64,000 bases of DNA from an uncultured Gammaproteobacteria bacterium (GCA_913064945.1 CAJYAN010000002.1:273447-337446), one strand, 5' to 3'. Shown: positions 48,224 through 60,367, numbered from the stretch's first letter. Translations and numbers: made by a program. The notes: a model not told the origin generated them from the letters alone.

Positions 48224-50488
48224 ATGCTAAGTAAAGAACTCGAAGTCTCGTTAAACACCGCCTTTAAAGTGGCGCGCGAAAAACATCATGAATTCATGAC
48301 GGTAGAGCATTTATTATTAGCGCTGACGGATAATGATGCCGCCACGGAAGTCCTCAAGGCCTGTGGGGCAAACCTTGATACGCTAAAAAAAGATCTGAGT
48401 CATTTTCTGGAAGAGACCATTCCGCTGCTACCACCGAACGATGAACGTGATACGCAACCAACGCTGGGTTTTCAACGTGTGTTGCAACGGGCTGTGTTTC
48501 ATGTGCAGTCGTCTGGTAAACGTGAGGTCACAGGTGCCAATGTGCTGGTGGCGATTTTTAGTGAACAGGAATCGCAGGCGGTGTATTTTCTGAAAAAGCA
48601 GGATATCTCGCGCCTGGAGATTGTGAATTTTATTTCTCATGGCATTTCCAGGCTGAGCGACGATGACGAAATGGATTCGGCCGCCGTGAGTGACGAAGAG
48701 GCACCGGAAAAGAACAGTAACCCGCTGTCACTGTACGCCAGTAACCTCAACGAATTGGCCAGGGCGGGTAAGATTGACCCGTTGATTGGTCGCAAGTATG
48801 AAATTGAGCGTACAGTCCAGGTGTTATGTCGTCGACGAAAAAATAATCCTTTGCTGGTAGGTGAGGCCGGTGTTGGCAAGACCGCATTAGCAGAAGGTCT
48901 GGCAAAAAAGATTATCGATAAAGAAGTCCCCGAGGTACTGGAGAACAGTACAATCTATTCGCTGGATCTCGGCGCACTGCTGGCAGGTACCAAATATCGT
49001 GGAGACTTTGAGAAACGACTCAAGGCCGTCCTCGGGCAATTGAAAAAAGAGGAGGGGTCGGTTCTTTTTATCGACGAAATTCACACCATTATCGGTGCGG
49101 GTGCTGCCTCAGGTGGCTCTATGGATGCCTCGAATCTGATTAAACCGCTATTGGCCTCGGGCGAGTTAAAGTGTATTGGTTCTACAACCTATCAGGAATA
49201 TCGCGGTATTTTTGAAAAAGACCGCGCCCTGTCGCGTCGCTTCCAGAAAATTGACGTGGTTGAACCCAGCGTTGAAGAGAGTGTGCAGATTCTGGAAGGT
49301 CTCAAGTCGCGCTTTGAAGAACATCACAGCGTGCGTTATACCCACCAGGCGTTACGTTCTGCGGTTGAGTTGGCAGATCGTTATATCAATGATCGCCATT
49401 TACCGGATAAGGCTATCGACGTTATTGATGAAGCCGGTGCCGGACAACGTCTGTTGGCTGCGTCCAAGCGCAAAAAAACCATTGGTGTGCGCGACATTGA
49501 GGCCATTGTCGCCAAGATTGCGCGTATCCCGCCGAAGAGTGTCTCCAGTGATGACAAGAACGTGTTACGAAACCTGGACCGTGATCTAAAACTGGTCATC
49601 TATGGTCAGGATGACGCGGTCGAGACGTTATCGACTTCAATTAAACTGGCCCGTGCCGGTCTTGGTCACGATCAAAAACCCATTGGTTCCTTCCTGCTGG
49701 CAGGTCCGACGGGAGTGGGTAAGACCGAGGTTACCCGTCAGCTGGCGCAGATCCTTGGTATTGAGTTGATACGCTTCGATATGTCGGAGTACATGGAACG
49801 GCATACGGTGTCACGTCTTATTGGTGCACCGCCCGGCTACGTCGGTTTTGATCAGGGCGGTCTGTTAACCGAAGCCATCAATAAGCACCCACACTCGGTC
49901 GTCTTGCTGGATGAAATCGAAAAGGCTCACCCGGATGTCTTTAACCTGTTATTGCAGGTGATGGACCACGGTACTCTGACTGACAACAATGGTCGTTCGG
50001 CTGATTTTCGCAATGTGATTCTGGTCATGACCACTAATGCCGGTGCGGATCAATTGCAGCGTGCCTCGATTGGTTTCTCGCATCAGGATCATTCGACAGA
50101 CGCGATGGAAATCATAAAAAAGGCCTTTTCACCGGAATTCCGCAATCGTCTCGATGCTATTGTGCAGTTCAAGGCACTGTCGCCCAAGAGTATCACCCAG
50201 GTGGTCGATAAGTTTATTTTTGAATTTGAAGGCCAACTGGAAGAGAAGGGCGTTACCCTGTCCGTGGATGACGAGGCCCGTACCTGGCTGGCCATGCATG
50301 GTTATGACCCTAAAATGGGGGCGCGACCAATGGCACGGGTTATTAAAGAGCGTCTCAAGAAGCCTCTGGCGGAAGAGCTGCTCTTTGGCAAGCTCGCCCA
50401 GGGCGGTCACGTACACATCACGATGGAGAACGATGAGTTAAAACTGACAGTTGAGAGCAAGGATGAAGTCGCAACGACCGAGGACTAG
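48224..50488 (+). CDS. clpA: ClpA, ATP-dependent unfoldase of the Clp protease
   Basis: 754 residues with an N-terminal repeat domain and two AAA+ modules. Walker A motifs are GEAGVGKT (about 213) and GPTGVGKT (about 495), with the Walker B segments LFIDEIHT and LLDEIEKA. An IGL-type loop for ClpP docking is expected near 610-620 and reads ASIGFS. It works with ClpS, encoded just upstream. The partner clpP is not in this window. Confidence 0.97.
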   Translation: MLSKELEVSLNTAFKVAREKHHEFMTVEHLLLALTDNDAATEVLKACGANLDTLKKDLSHFLEETIPLLPPNDERDTQPTLGFQRVLQRAVFHVQSSGKREVTGANVLVAIFSEQESQAVYFLKKQDISRLEIVNFISHGISRLSDDDEMDSAAVSDEEAPEKNSNPLSLYASNLNELARAGKIDPLIGRKYEIERTVQVLCRRRKNNPLLVGEAGVGKTALAEGLAKKIIDKEVPEVLENSTIYSLDLGALLAGTKYRGDFEKRLKAVLGQLKKEEGSVLFIDEIHTIIGAGAASGGSMDASNLIKPLLASGELKCIGSTTYQEYRGIFEKDRALSRRFQKIDVVEPSVEESVQILEGLKSRFEEHHSVRYTHQALRSAVELADRYINDRHLPDKAIDVIDEAGAGQRLLAASKRKKTIGVRDIEAIVAKIARIPPKSVSSDDKNVLRNLDRDLKLVIYGQDDAVETLSTSIKLARAGLGHDQKPIGSFLLAGPTGVGKTEVTRQLAQILGIELIRFDMSEYMERHTVSRLIGAPPGYVGFDQGGLLTEAINKHPHSVVLLDEIEKAHPDVFNLLLQVMDHGTLTDNNGRSADFRNVILVMTTNAGADQLQRASIGFSHQDHSTDAMEIIKKAFSPEFRNRLDAIVQFKALSPKSITQVVDKFIFEFEGQLEEKGVTLSVDDEARTWLAMHGYDPKMGARPMARVIKERLKKPLAEELLFGKLAQGGHVHITMENDELKLTVESKDEVATTED

Positions 50489-50509
50489 CGGTAATGCTTG
50501 TTCGGTTGA

Positions 50510-50728
50510 TTAGCGATTTCGGAAGACGATACGTCCCTTGTTCAGGTCGTAGGGGGTCAGTTGCACGGTGACCTTGTCGCCGGTCAGGATGCGGATGTAA
50601 TTTTTACGCATTTTACCGGAGATATGCGCCGTGACAACATGGCCGTTATCCAGCTCAACGCGAAACATGGTGTTAGGTAAGGTATCAACGACCGTACCTT
50701 CCATTTCAATATGTTCTTCTTTTGCCAT
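50510..50728 (-). CDS. infA: Translation initiation factor IF-1
   Basis: A 72-residue S1-fold protein of the usual IF-1 length (starts [11 protein letters not shown] and ends GRIVFRNR). It blocks the ribosomal A site in initiation. It converges on clpA and is the last gene of the minus-strand run from trxB. Confidence 0.98.
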   Translation of the reverse strand: MAKEEHIEMEGTVVDTLPNTMFRVELDNGHVVTAHISGKMRKNYIRILTGDKVTVQLTPYDLNKGRIVFRNR

Positions 50729-50809
50729 ACCCTGAGTTTTGTCTAAGAAATTCAGCGCGAATGATGCCTGAAACAGGCAAAGATTTAAAGTGGAAATGGG
50801 ATTATTTGC

Positions 50810-51049
50810 TTAAACGGCGATGGCACGCCGCCATTCGACGCTTGACCACGCGACCGTTGGATGTGGGTAATCGGACGACAAAATGAGTTCCATACCCAGA
50901 AACTGTGTCAGTCCGGCAAGGTTCGGGATGTCCATAAGATCCATTTGTAAGTGTCGGAAGTGTTCAGGACTGAGGTAGAGTAGATTGGGCTGGTAACCAT
51001 GCTGGCGCTCGAAGTGACACGTAATCTGATACAGGTAACTGAGCATCAT
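50810..51049 (-). CDS. Small protein of unknown function between bpt and infA
   Basis: About 79 residues. AAGGAGG lies directly before two consecutive ATGs (about 51049 and 51046); the second has better spacing. The protein begins MLSYLYQITCHFERQHGYQP and includes a leucine-rich segment. No motif recognised. Context suggests co-transcription with bpt and infA. Confidence 0.75.
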   Translation of the reverse strand: MMLSYLYQITCHFERQHGYQPNLLYLSPEHFRHLQMDLMDIPNLAGLTQFLGMELILSSDYPHPTVAWSSVEWRRAIAV

Positions 51050-51118
51050 TCCCTCCTTAACCGTCAAAGAAGATGGAACAGGTGTTACTCTTAATATCGG
51101 CGTGAAGCGTGTCGAGCT

Positions 51119-51856
51119 TTAAACTTTAGGATGGCTGTTTTCCCAGGAAGTTCCCGTAAATGTCTGGTAGGGTTTGAAGCCTGACTTGTAGGCCATTTTG
51201 TCGCTGGCCTCAATCCAATACCCCAGATAGACAAAGGGAATATTCGCATCCTCTGCCCGCTGAATCTGACTGAGTACCGCGAAGGTACCGAGCCCCTGAT
51301 TGATCAGCGTAGGCTCGTAAAAAGTATAGACGGCCGACAGGCCGTTATCCAGATGGTCGGTGATCGCAACAGCCACGACCTTGTCATTAGCATAAAAGCA
51401 GTACATCCAGGTGTCAGCCCAACTGGAGGCAAACAGGTTGTGATAGGCCTCGGGGTCATCGGTATCCATCCCGCTACCAGCATGACGCCAATGCATATAG
51501 CGGCGATACAGGCGATAGTGTTTCTCTTCAAAGCTGGCGCGTACTACTTTCATGCTCAGGTGTGCGTTGGCTTTTATAATACGGCGCTGGCTACGATTGG
51601 GGCTGAAGCTTGACACTGGCACACGCAGGGGAAGGCAGGCGCTACAGGCGGGGCAATGCGGGCGGTAAACATGCTGGCCGCTACGGCGAAAGCCAATAGA
51701 TGACAAATGACTATAAACAGGATTGGTCATTCTATACTGCGGGTCGACGAAGACACTCATGGACTGCTGGTCCACTAAATAATGACAGTCATGGGCGGCG
51801 GTAAGGAAAAACCGCAGCGACTTGACCTGAGACTCTATTGCGTCGTTTTGTTGCAT
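51119..51856 (-). CDS. bpt: Aminoacyl-tRNA-protein transferase, Bpt/Ate family
   Basis: A 245-residue GNAT-fold transferase. The N-terminal segment DCHYLVDQQ and the cysteines in HCPACSACLPLRV are typical of Ate/Bpt, and the C-terminal part has YLGYWIEASDKMAYKSGFKPYQ. Bacterial Bpt adds leucine to N-terminal Asp or Glu. It lies five bases after aat. With ClpS and ClpA in the same region it completes an N-degron set. Confidence 0.94.
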   Translation of the reverse strand: MQQNDAIESQVKSLRFFLTAAHDCHYLVDQQSMSVFVDPQYRMTNPVYSHLSSIGFRRSGQHVYRPHCPACSACLPLRVPVSSFSPNRSQRRIIKANAHLSMKVVRASFEEKHYRLYRRYMHWRHAGSGMDTDDPEAYHNLFASSWADTWMYCFYANDKVVAVAITDHLDNGLSAVYTFYEPTLINQGLGTFAVLSQIQRAEDANIPFVYLGYWIEASDKMAYKSGFKPYQTFTGTSWENSHPKV

Positions 51857-51861
51857 GTTCT

Positions 51862-52611
51862 TCAGTCTACTAGCAATGGTGCCAATTTGCCGCTGGTGAC
51901 CAGTTGCCGCTGAAGATTTTCTTCAACGCGCCATATCGCCGTTGTCTCTGTTAAATCCACATGACCTGCCAGGCTGTTAATAAATTCCTGGCGCGGAATC
52001 GTGACGGCACCCAGGCTGCGCAGGTGTGGCGTCGCAACCTGACAGTCAATGATCGTGAAGCCCCAGGCCGCCAGGTGGGCACATAAATAGACCAGTGCGA
52101 CCTTTGAGGCATTTGCCGTCAGACTAAACATGGACTCGCCAAAAAACACCCTGCCCAGGGCAATGCCATAGAGGCCGCCGACCAGTTCGTCGTCCTGCCA
52201 GCATTCTATGGAGTGTGCATAACCGGCATCATGCAAGCGTCGATAGGCCTGTTGTATCTCAGTGCTGATCCAGGTGCCATCGGCATCACGACGCGGTGCG
52301 GCACAGGCCTCGATAACCTTTGTAAAGGCGGTATCGAAGCGGATGTTAAAGATGTTTCGGCGCAGGGTTTTGGCTAGACTGCGATGAATGGTGACATTAG
52401 CGGGGTAAAGTACCAGACGTGGGTCCGGTGACCACCACAGGATGGGCTGACCCTCGGAATACCAGGGAAAGATACCGTGGGCATAGGCGTTTAGCAGGCG
52501 TGGTATGGACAGATCGCCTCCGACCGCGAGCAGGCCATCGGGTTCCCGCAGGGCTAGGTCGACCGGAGGAAACTCGCTGTCACTCTTACGTAGCCAATAG
52601 GGCGCATTCAT
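51862..52611 (-). CDS. aat: Leucyl/phenylalanyl-tRNA-protein transferase
   Basis: A 249-residue enzyme that attaches Leu or Phe to N-terminal Lys or Arg. Core segments FPWYSEGQPILWWSPDPR and GESMFS are conserved. Its ATG overlaps the stop of the upstream gene (ATGA). Confidence 0.96.
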   Translation of the reverse strand: MNAPYWLRKSDSEFPPVDLALREPDGLLAVGGDLSIPRLLNAYAHGIFPWYSEGQPILWWSPDPRLVLYPANVTIHRSLAKTLRRNIFNIRFDTAFTKVIEACAAPRRDADGTWISTEIQQAYRRLHDAGYAHSIECWQDDELVGGLYGIALGRVFFGESMFSLTANASKVALVYLCAHLAAWGFTIIDCQVATPHLRSLGAVTIPRQEFINSLAGHVDLTETTAIWRVEENLQRQLVTSGKLAPLLVD

Positions 52612-53750
52612 GTGGCTTTGTAGGGACTGTGCTGGTTGAGTTCTTCAATATAGTCTTGCATACCCGCCTGTTCCTGCTTGCAGTAATTCTGGATAATGCC
52701 GCGAAATTCAGGGTGGGCAATCCAGTGTGCCGACCAGGTTCGCGTCGGCAAAAAGCCGCGACTAATTTTATGTTCCCCCTGAGCGCCGGGTTCAAAGCTC
52801 TGTAGTTGATTCTTAATACAATAATCCAGTCCCTGATAATAGCAGGCCTCAAAGTGCAGGCTATGAAACTCCGCCGAACAACCCCAGTGTCGGCCATACA
52901 ACGCATCCTTGCTGCGCATATTAAAGGCGCCGGCGACATATTCACCCTGGTGACGTGCCAGTACAATGACCATGTTGCGCGGCATTCGCTGTGCCAGCGC
53001 CATAAAGAATGAGAGTGACAGCGTTGGCATACCACTTTTGCGTTCAAAGGTGCTTTCATAAAAACGGTGAAAGATGTGCCACTGCTGTTCTGACATCTCG
53101 TCACCGTGTAAGACCTCAATGTCAATATCCTGTTCCTGAGTACGGCGACGCTCACGCTTGATCATTTTGCGCTTTGCTGCCGACAGGGTTTGTAAAAAGT
53201 CATCGAAGTCTTTATAGCCACGATTTTGCCAGTGAAACTGACAGCCCAGGCGTAAGGCCAGGCCGGATTGTTTTAATATCGCGGTGTCGGTGGGATTGGT
53301 AAATAACCAGTGAATGGATGACAGCCCATTACTCTCTGCCAGAGAAATGGCAACGTCAATGAGCAACTGGCGCACCACAAGTTGATCCGCCTGTGGCGCG
53401 ACCAGTAAACGTGGTCCGGTTGCCGGTGTATACGGTATGGCGGTAACCAGTTTTGGATAGTAACGTAGACCACTACGCTGGTAGGCATCCGCCCAGCTCC
53501 AGTCGAAGACCAGTTCACCGTAGGAATTGTCCTTGAGATACATCGGCGCCGCGCCGATTAACTCGTCGTTGTCATCGTATACCGCGATGTGCTGTGGAAT
53601 CCAGCCATAACGCTGTCCGACACAGTCGTGTTCTTCCAGTGTCAAGAGGAAGGCGTGCTTGATAAACGGATTATCATCCGGGACGAGCGCATCCCACGCT
53701 GCGGCAGTGACGGTATTGATATTATCTAGAATGGTGCTGCGCATACTCAC
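52608..53750 (-). CDS. GNAT/FemAB-like protein (PF04339, DUF482)
   Basis: A 380-residue protein of the DUF482 family with two GNAT-like halves. Segments FDWSWADAYQRSG and GPRLLVAP and the C-terminal EPGAQGEHKISRGFLP are typical. The family was named for possible peptidoglycan work, but its reaction is unknown. It is translationally coupled to aat and lies downstream of trxB. Confidence 0.87.
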   Translation of the reverse strand: MSMRSTILDNINTVTAAAWDALVPDDNPFIKHAFLLTLEEHDCVGQRYGWIPQHIAVYDDNDELIGAAPMYLKDNSYGELVFDWSWADAYQRSGLRYYPKLVTAIPYTPATGPRLLVAPQADQLVVRQLLIDVAISLAESNGLSSIHWLFTNPTDTAILKQSGLALRLGCQFHWQNRGYKDFDDFLQTLSAAKRKMIKRERRRTQEQDIDIEVLHGDEMSEQQWHIFHRFYESTFERKSGMPTLSLSFFMALAQRMPRNMVIVLARHQGEYVAGAFNMRSKDALYGRHWGCSAEFHSLHFEACYYQGLDYCIKNQLQSFEPGAQGEHKISRGFLPTRTWSAHWIAHPEFRGIIQNYCKQEQAGMQDYIEELNQHSPYKAT

Positions 53751-53818
53751 ACGAGTAATTGGCTGGACAAGGGTAAAAAATCAAGGGGCCGGTGCTGACA
53801 GGCCCCTTATTATCAATG

Positions 53819-54781
<963 letters not shown>

Positions 54782-54922
54782 TTAACTCCAGAATTTATCT
54801 TCGACTAAACTTGAGTAGCGTCGTCGTTCAACAGCGTTGGAGGGACAGAACGAAGGTTTAGTTCCACCCCGAAAATCGATGGGCCTAATGTTACGTAATG
54901 CCACGCGCAGGGTAAAGCAAAG

Positions 54923-55981
54923 ATGAAAATTGGTATTCCCAGAGAAATTAAGACACTTGAAGGCCGTGTGGCCATGATCCCGGCGGCGGCGGGTCAACTG
55001 GTGCAGGCGGGACATGATGTCTATCTGCAGGCCGGTGCCGGGCGGTTGAGTGGCTATCTTGACGCCGCCTATGTACAAGCGGGTGTGCAAATTTTGCCGA
55101 CGGCAGAGGATGTCTATGCCAGCGCCGAAATGATCGTAAAGGTCAAGGAACCTCAGGCGGAAGAGGTGAAGCTGTTACGCGCCGATCACCTGCTGTTTTC
55201 CTATCTGCATCTGGCGGCAGAGCCAGCGTTGTTGCAGGCCCTGCTGAAGATCGGTCTCACGGCTGTGGCATTCGAAACCCTGCAGCGCGATGCGCAGCTG
55301 CCACTGCTCGCCCCGATGAGTGATATTGCCGGTCGGCTGGCAGTACAGATTGGCGCTAACCTGTTACAACAGCCACAGGGAGGTCGCGGAATTCTGCTCG
55401 GCGGTTTGCCTGGTACACCGCGGGGCCATGTGGTTGTGCTCGGGGCCGGGGTCGCAGGCGGTAATGCCGCCCTGATGGCCAGTGGTATGGGTGCCCGGGT
55501 CACTGTGTTTGACCGTCAGCGTGACAGACTGGCTCAGATGCGCGCCCTGGGCGCCAATGTCACCGGCCTGCATGCCTATCCAGAGGCCATCCACGAGGCG
55601 ATACAAAGTGCTGACCTACTGGTCGGTGCTATTTTGTTGCCTGGCCAGAAGGCGGTTCACCTGGTCTCAGCCGATTGGGTGCAGCAAATGAAGCCGGGCA
55701 GTGTCATTGTTGATATTGCGGTGGATCAGGGGGGCTGTATCGAGACTACACGACCGACCAGCTATGCCGAGCCCACCTTTATCTGGGAGCAGGTGGTGCA
55801 TTTTGGTGTCACCAATATGCCGGGCGCTGTGCCCAGAACGGCATCACAGGCATTGTCGGCAGCACTGGTCCCGTATATCCTGAGGCTTACCCGTGACGAC
55901 TGGGACCAGCAGCAGGATTTACAGACGGGTATCAATGTCCGTGCGGGACGGATTGTCCACCCCGCATTGCAATCCGACTAA
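54923..55981 (+). CDS. ald: Alanine dehydrogenase
   Basis: 352 residues, slightly shorter than the usual 370. The start KIGIPREIKTLEGRVAM, the catalytic region FSYLHLAAEP and the NAD motif VVLGAGVAGGNAA fit Ald. It interconverts alanine and pyruvate plus ammonia. It diverges from trxB and stands between trxB and ftsK, where E. coli has lrp. Confidence 0.93.
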   Translation: MKIGIPREIKTLEGRVAMIPAAAGQLVQAGHDVYLQAGAGRLSGYLDAAYVQAGVQILPTAEDVYASAEMIVKVKEPQAEEVKLLRADHLLFSYLHLAAEPALLQALLKIGLTAVAFETLQRDAQLPLLAPMSDIAGRLAVQIGANLLQQPQGGRGILLGGLPGTPRGHVVVLGAGVAGGNAALMASGMGARVTVFDRQRDRLAQMRALGANVTGLHAYPEAIHEAIQSADLLVGAILLPGQKAVHLVSADWVQQMKPGSVIVDIAVDQGGCIETTRPTSYAEPTFIWEQVVHFGVTNMPGAVPRTASQALSAALVPYILRLTRDDWDQQQDLQTGINVRAGRIVHPALQSD

Positions 55982-56050
55982 ATTGACTATAAAATTCCTT
56001 AAATATTATTGTGTTATATTGATAATCTAAACTAATTACTTAATTGAATT

Positions 56051-58363
56051 TTGGCCCACGCTAGACAAAAAAAATCACCGGAAAAGCCGCCACTCGCCGA
56101 TCACCTGGTCCGAGGCATTAAAGAAGGGACCTTGTTGATTTTCGGCTTTGTCGCGCTGTACCTGTTATTGGCGCTGATGACCTATCACGCCGTTGACCCC
56201 GGCTGGACGCACAGTGGTCGGCCACATGGCCACGTCGCCAATTTGGGCGGTCCCTTCGGGGCCTGGTTTGCCGACATTTTCTATACCCTGTTTGGTTACC
56301 CTGCCTACCTGTTTCCTTTGATGGTGGGCTATAGCGGCTGGTTACTGTATCGCGGCCAGCAGGAACACCGCCCCTTTGATATCCGTGGCCTGTTGCTGCG
56401 TAGTCTGGGGTTTATGCTGACTATTGGTGCCGGTTGCGCCCTGGCCAGCCTGCACGACACCAACGTGGTGGATTCTCTACCAGTCGGCGCGGGGGGTATT
56501 CTGGGGGATGTCATTGGCAAAGGTATGGAGAGTGTCTTTAATTTCCTCGGTGCCACCCTGTTATTACTGGCGTTGTTTTTTGCCGGGGTTACCCTGTTTA
56601 CCCATCTCTCCTGGATCTGGTTAATGGACCGGCTGGGTGGGCTGACCCTACAGCTGATCTCGCTACTGCGCCAGGGTTATGCTGGCATAAGAGAGCGTCT
56701 GATTGCCCGCCGCCAGCGTCGAGAACGTGAAACGACTTTCCAGGTCAAGACCGAGCGTCAAAAGGTCAGGACAGAACAACGTGTTGCCCCGGTGATTGCA
56801 CCGCCCGTGGTCAAGAAACCGGTGGTCAGTCAGCGGGCACAACGGGAACGTCAGGTGCCTCTGTTTACCACCGAGGGCAATACCGAGTTGCCACCTCTGG
56901 CACTGCTGGACGAGCCCGAGATCAGCATCCACCAGATGTCAAAAGAGGCCCTGGAGCATGTCTCCCGCCAGGTTGAACTCAAACTGGCGGACTTTGGTGT
57001 TGAGGTCCAGGTGGTGGCGGTGCAGCCCGGACCGGTCATCACCCGTTATGAATTACAGCCGGCCGCCGGGATCAAGGTCTCGCAGATCACCAACCTGGCC
57101 AAAGACCTGGCGCGCTCACTATCGGCCATCAGCGTGCGCGTGGTGGAGGTCATTCCCGGCAAGACCACGGTGGGTATCGAGATCCCCAATGAAGAGCGTG
57201 AAGTCGTACGCCTGGTGGATAATCTCAAATCCAAGGCCTATGAAGATGCCCGATCACCGCTCACTCTGGCACTCGGCAAAGACATTAGCGGGATCCCCAT
57301 GGTGGCTGACCTGGCGCGTATGCCACACCTGCTGGTGGCGGGTACCACCGGTGCCGGTAAATCGGTAGCCCTCAACGCCATGATCCTGAGCCTGCTCTAC
57401 AACGCCCAACCCAAAGATGTGCGCCTGATCCTGATCGACCCCAAAATGCTTGAGCTCTCGGTCTATGACGATATTCCCCATTTGCTGACACCGGTCGTCA
57501 CGGACATGAAGGATGCCGCCAATGCCCTGCGCTGGTGTGTGGCGGAAATGGATCGTCGTTATCGACTCATGGCGGCGACCAAGGTGCGTAACATTGCGGG
57601 CTTTAACAAAAAAGTGGAAGAGGCCAGGGCCAGCGGCAAACCCTTACTGGACCCGCTGCACCCGGCAGACAGTGATGAAGCTGCAGCAGAATTAAGTCCC
57701 TTACCGTTTATTGTGGTTGTCGTCGACGAGCTTGCCGATATGATGATGCTGGTGGGTAAGAAAGTGGAAGAACTCATTGCCCGTCTGGCACAAAAGGCAC
57801 GTGCTTCGGGCATTCATTTAATTCTTGCCACCCAGCGTCCATCGGTGGATGTGCTGACCGGTCTGATCAAATCCAACATCCCCACACGCATTGCCTTTCA
57901 GGTGTCGTCGCGTATTGACTCACGAACCATTCTCGACCAAATGGGTGCCGAGCAGTTGTTGGGCCACGGTGACATGCTCTATCTACCGCCGGGTACGGCC
58001 GTGCCCATACGTGTGCATGGTGCCTTTGTTGATGATCAGGAAGTGCATAATGTCGTCGCCTATCTGAAGGCCAAGGGCAAACCGCAATACGAGGATGCGG
58101 TGCTGGAGGGACCGGCCGAAGCCGACCCGATGAATCCAGATTCAATGGTAGAAGATACCGAGAGTGACCCGTTATATGATCAGGCGGTGAGAATTGTCAC
58201 CGAGACACGCAAGGCCTCGATCTCCGGTGTACAGCGACGCCTGAAAATTGGCTACAATCGTGCGGCCCGCATGGTCGAGGCCATGGAGGCTTCCGGTCTT
58301 GTCGGGCCACTGGAATCTAACGGCAGTCGAGAAGTCCTGGCGCCACCACCACCGAAGAGCTAA
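56051..58363 (+). CDS. ftsK: FtsK, septal DNA translocase
   Basis: 770 residues from TTG 56051. Four membrane helices fill the first 190 residues. The motor has Walker A GTTGAGKS near 431-438 and Walker [13 protein letters not shown] near 555, and the C-terminal winged-helix gamma domain (about 700-765) carries [21 protein letters not shown]. It coordinates chromosome dimer resolution with division. The linker is short compared with E. coli FtsK. The lolA gene follows after six bases. Confidence 0.96.
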   Translation: MAHARQKKSPEKPPLADHLVRGIKEGTLLIFGFVALYLLLALMTYHAVDPGWTHSGRPHGHVANLGGPFGAWFADIFYTLFGYPAYLFPLMVGYSGWLLYRGQQEHRPFDIRGLLLRSLGFMLTIGAGCALASLHDTNVVDSLPVGAGGILGDVIGKGMESVFNFLGATLLLLALFFAGVTLFTHLSWIWLMDRLGGLTLQLISLLRQGYAGIRERLIARRQRRERETTFQVKTERQKVRTEQRVAPVIAPPVVKKPVVSQRAQRERQVPLFTTEGNTELPPLALLDEPEISIHQMSKEALEHVSRQVELKLADFGVEVQVVAVQPGPVITRYELQPAAGIKVSQITNLAKDLARSLSAISVRVVEVIPGKTTVGIEIPNEEREVVRLVDNLKSKAYEDARSPLTLALGKDISGIPMVADLARMPHLLVAGTTGAGKSVALNAMILSLLYNAQPKDVRLILIDPKMLELSVYDDIPHLLTPVVTDMKDAANALRWCVAEMDRRYRLMAATKVRNIAGFNKKVEEARASGKPLLDPLHPADSDEAAAELSPLPFIVVVVDELADMMMLVGKKVEELIARLAQKARASGIHLILATQRPSVDVLTGLIKSNIPTRIAFQVSSRIDSRTILDQMGAEQLLGHGDMLYLPPGTAVPIRVHGAFVDDQEVHNVVAYLKAKGKPQYEDAVLEGPAEADPMNPDSMVEDTESDPLYDQAVRIVTETRKASISGVQRRLKIGYNRAARMVEAMEASGLVGPLESNGSREVLAPPPPKS

Positions 58364-58369
58364 CAAAAC

Positions 58370-58972
58370 ATGCAACGACTACTGATTTTTCTATTGTGTT
58401 ATCTAAGTGTGGCACTGGTTTCAGCTGAGACCTTGCAGGGGCACTTTAGTAAACTCAAGACCTGGCAGGCCGATTTTGTACAAATCCTGAATAATAACGA
58501 TACACAGACGACGACCCGGAGCGAAGGTACCCTGTGGTTACACCGGCCGAATCTGTTTCGTCTGGAGTACAACAAACCCTATAAGCAGGTCTATGTCGCG
58601 GACGGCAAAAAACTCTGGTTTTATGATGAAGACCTGGAACAGATATCGGTTAAGCCACAGGGCGATTCACTGAACCAGACACCGGCCATGATACTGAGTC
58701 AACCGCAACGGCTGGCAAAGGCCTATACCATCACTTCACGCGAGAAAGGTCGATATACGCTCTATAATCTTATTCCGAAGGCAGCCGATACCGGCTTTGA
58801 CCATATCGAAATCATTTTTGACAAAGACCGTCTCATCGAAATGCATATGTTCGATCACTTTGCACAACGGACTTCACTGCTTTTCAAAAATATTCAGGAG
58901 AATCAGGCTATCCCGTCACAACGATTTCGTTTTATACCTCCGCCTGGTGTCGATGTCATCGGGCAACAGTAA
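58370..58972 (+). CDS. lolA: LolA, periplasmic lipoprotein carrier
   Basis: A 200-residue exported protein with a signal peptide (about 1-19, ending VSA). The mature part has the LolA pattern KTWQADFVQI and SEGTLWLHRPNLFRLEYNKP. It carries lipoproteins from LolCDE to LolB. It sits between ftsK and rarA as in E. coli. Confidence 0.95.
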   Translation: MQRLLIFLLCYLSVALVSAETLQGHFSKLKTWQADFVQILNNNDTQTTTRSEGTLWLHRPNLFRLEYNKPYKQVYVADGKKLWFYDEDLEQISVKPQGDSLNQTPAMILSQPQRLAKAYTITSREKGRYTLYNLIPKAADTGFDHIEIIFDKDRLIEMHMFDHFAQRTSLLFKNIQENQAIPSQRFRFIPPPGVDVIGQQ

Positions 58973-58984
58973 CCATCAGACATT

Positions 58985-60328
58985 ATGGTGATGAATAACG
59001 ATCTGTTTGCCGCTGAGACGGATAACCGTTTCAGTCCGCTGGCAGATCGTATGCGGCCGCAATCGCTGCATGACTACATTGGTCAGCAACATTTGCTCGC
59101 TACTGATAAACCTTTGTATCAGGCGATCAGTCAGGGGCATTTGCACTCGATGATTTTCTGGGGACCACCGGGGACAGGTAAAACCACGTTAGCGCGCCTG
59201 ATTGCACATACCTCAGAGGCGACATTTCTGAGTCTGTCGGCAGTGCTATCCGGGGTAAAAGACATTCGTGCCGCTATCGATGAAGCCAAACAACTCCGCC
59301 AGCTACATCATCGAAAATGCATTCTGTTTGTCGACGAGGTACATCGCTTTAATAAATCACAACAGGATGCCTTTTTACCCTATGTCGAAGATGGCACGCT
59401 CACCTTTATTGGCGCTACTACTGAGAACCCGTCATTCGAATTGAATAACGCCTTGCTGTCGCGGGCACGGGTCTATGTCTTAAAATCACTTCAGGAAGAA
59501 GACCTGCTAACGGTGATCAACCGGGCGCTGGTGGATAAACCCCGTGGTCTGGGCGAACTCAATTTACAAATGGCGGAAGACTTGCGCCGTCAATTGGCCA
59601 GTGTCGCCGATGGTGACGCCCGCCGTGTCCTGAATTTGCTGGAAATTGCCGCTGAGCTGGCAGAGACACAGGGCACTGAAACCATTATCAGTGAGTCAGT
59701 ATTGCAGGATGTCCTCACTACCGGGCCACGCCGATTTGATAAACAGGGTGAGGCCTTTTACGATCAAATCTCGGCCCTGCATAAATCGGTGCGCGGCTCA
59801 GCACCGGATGCGGCACTCTACTGGTTCGCACGCATGATCGATGGTGGATGTGATCCCCTCTACATCGCACGGCGCGTGGTACGCATGGCCAGTGAAGATA
59901 TTGGTAATGCCGATCCGCGGGCGTTGACGCTGGCACTCAATGCCTGGGATGTGCAGGAAAGGCTGGGTAGCCCGGAAGGGGAGTTGGCCATCGCCCAGGC
60001 CGTGGCCTACATGGCCTGTGCACCGAAAAGTAACGCCGTCTATATGGCTTATAATCAGGTGATGGCGGATATCCGCAACAATGCCTCATTTGAGGTACCC
60101 CTGCACCTGCGTAATGCGCCGACCAAGCTGATGAAGGATATGGATTATGGTCGGGCTTACCGTTATGCTCACGATGAACCGGAGGCCTATGCCGCGGGAG
60201 AAAATTATTTTCCGGATGACTTTCCCGCAAGGCCCTATTATCAACCTGTACCACGAGGGCTGGAAATCAGGATTGCGGAGAAACTGGCTCACCTGAAGGA
60301 GCTGGATAAAAAGGCAGGGGGCAAGTGA
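58985..60328 (+). CDS. rarA: RarA, replication-associated recombination AAA+ ATPase
   Basis: 447 residues (ATG 58985; ATG 58991 is an alternative). Walker [13 protein letters not shown] near 58-69 and Walker [18 protein letters not shown] near 113 are clear, with the C-terminal MgsA domain after 300. It acts at stalled replication forks. It lies between lolA and serS as in E. coli, with crcB and DUF190 genes inserted before serS. Confidence 0.96.
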   Translation: MVMNNDLFAAETDNRFSPLADRMRPQSLHDYIGQQHLLATDKPLYQAISQGHLHSMIFWGPPGTGKTTLARLIAHTSEATFLSLSAVLSGVKDIRAAIDEAKQLRQLHHRKCILFVDEVHRFNKSQQDAFLPYVEDGTLTFIGATTENPSFELNNALLSRARVYVLKSLQEEDLLTVINRALVDKPRGLGELNLQMAEDLRRQLASVADGDARRVLNLLEIAAELAETQGTETIISESVLQDVLTTGPRRFDKQGEAFYDQISALHKSVRGSAPDAALYWFARMIDGGCDPLYIARRVVRMASEDIGNADPRALTLALNAWDVQERLGSPEGELAIAQAVAYMACAPKSNAVYMAYNQVMADIRNNASFEVPLHLRNAPTKLMKDMDYGRAYRYAHDEPEAYAAGENYFPDDFPARPYYQPVPRGLEIRIAEKLAHLKELDKKAGGK

Positions 60329-60367
60329 TTATTTTGCGACGCCGACAACATCCAGTACAATCATCTC

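Noticed and set aside
52586..53155. Minus-strand 189-aa open frame
   Set aside because: It lies inside the DUF482 gene in another frame and has arginine-rich, cysteine-scattered composition typical of a shadow frame.
56796..57368. Plus-strand 190-aa open frame
   Set aside because: Shadow of ftsK in another frame, rich in Arg, Ser and Trp.
60329..60367. Fluoride riboswitch before crcB
   Set aside because: The 39-base gap is too short to hold the aptamer.
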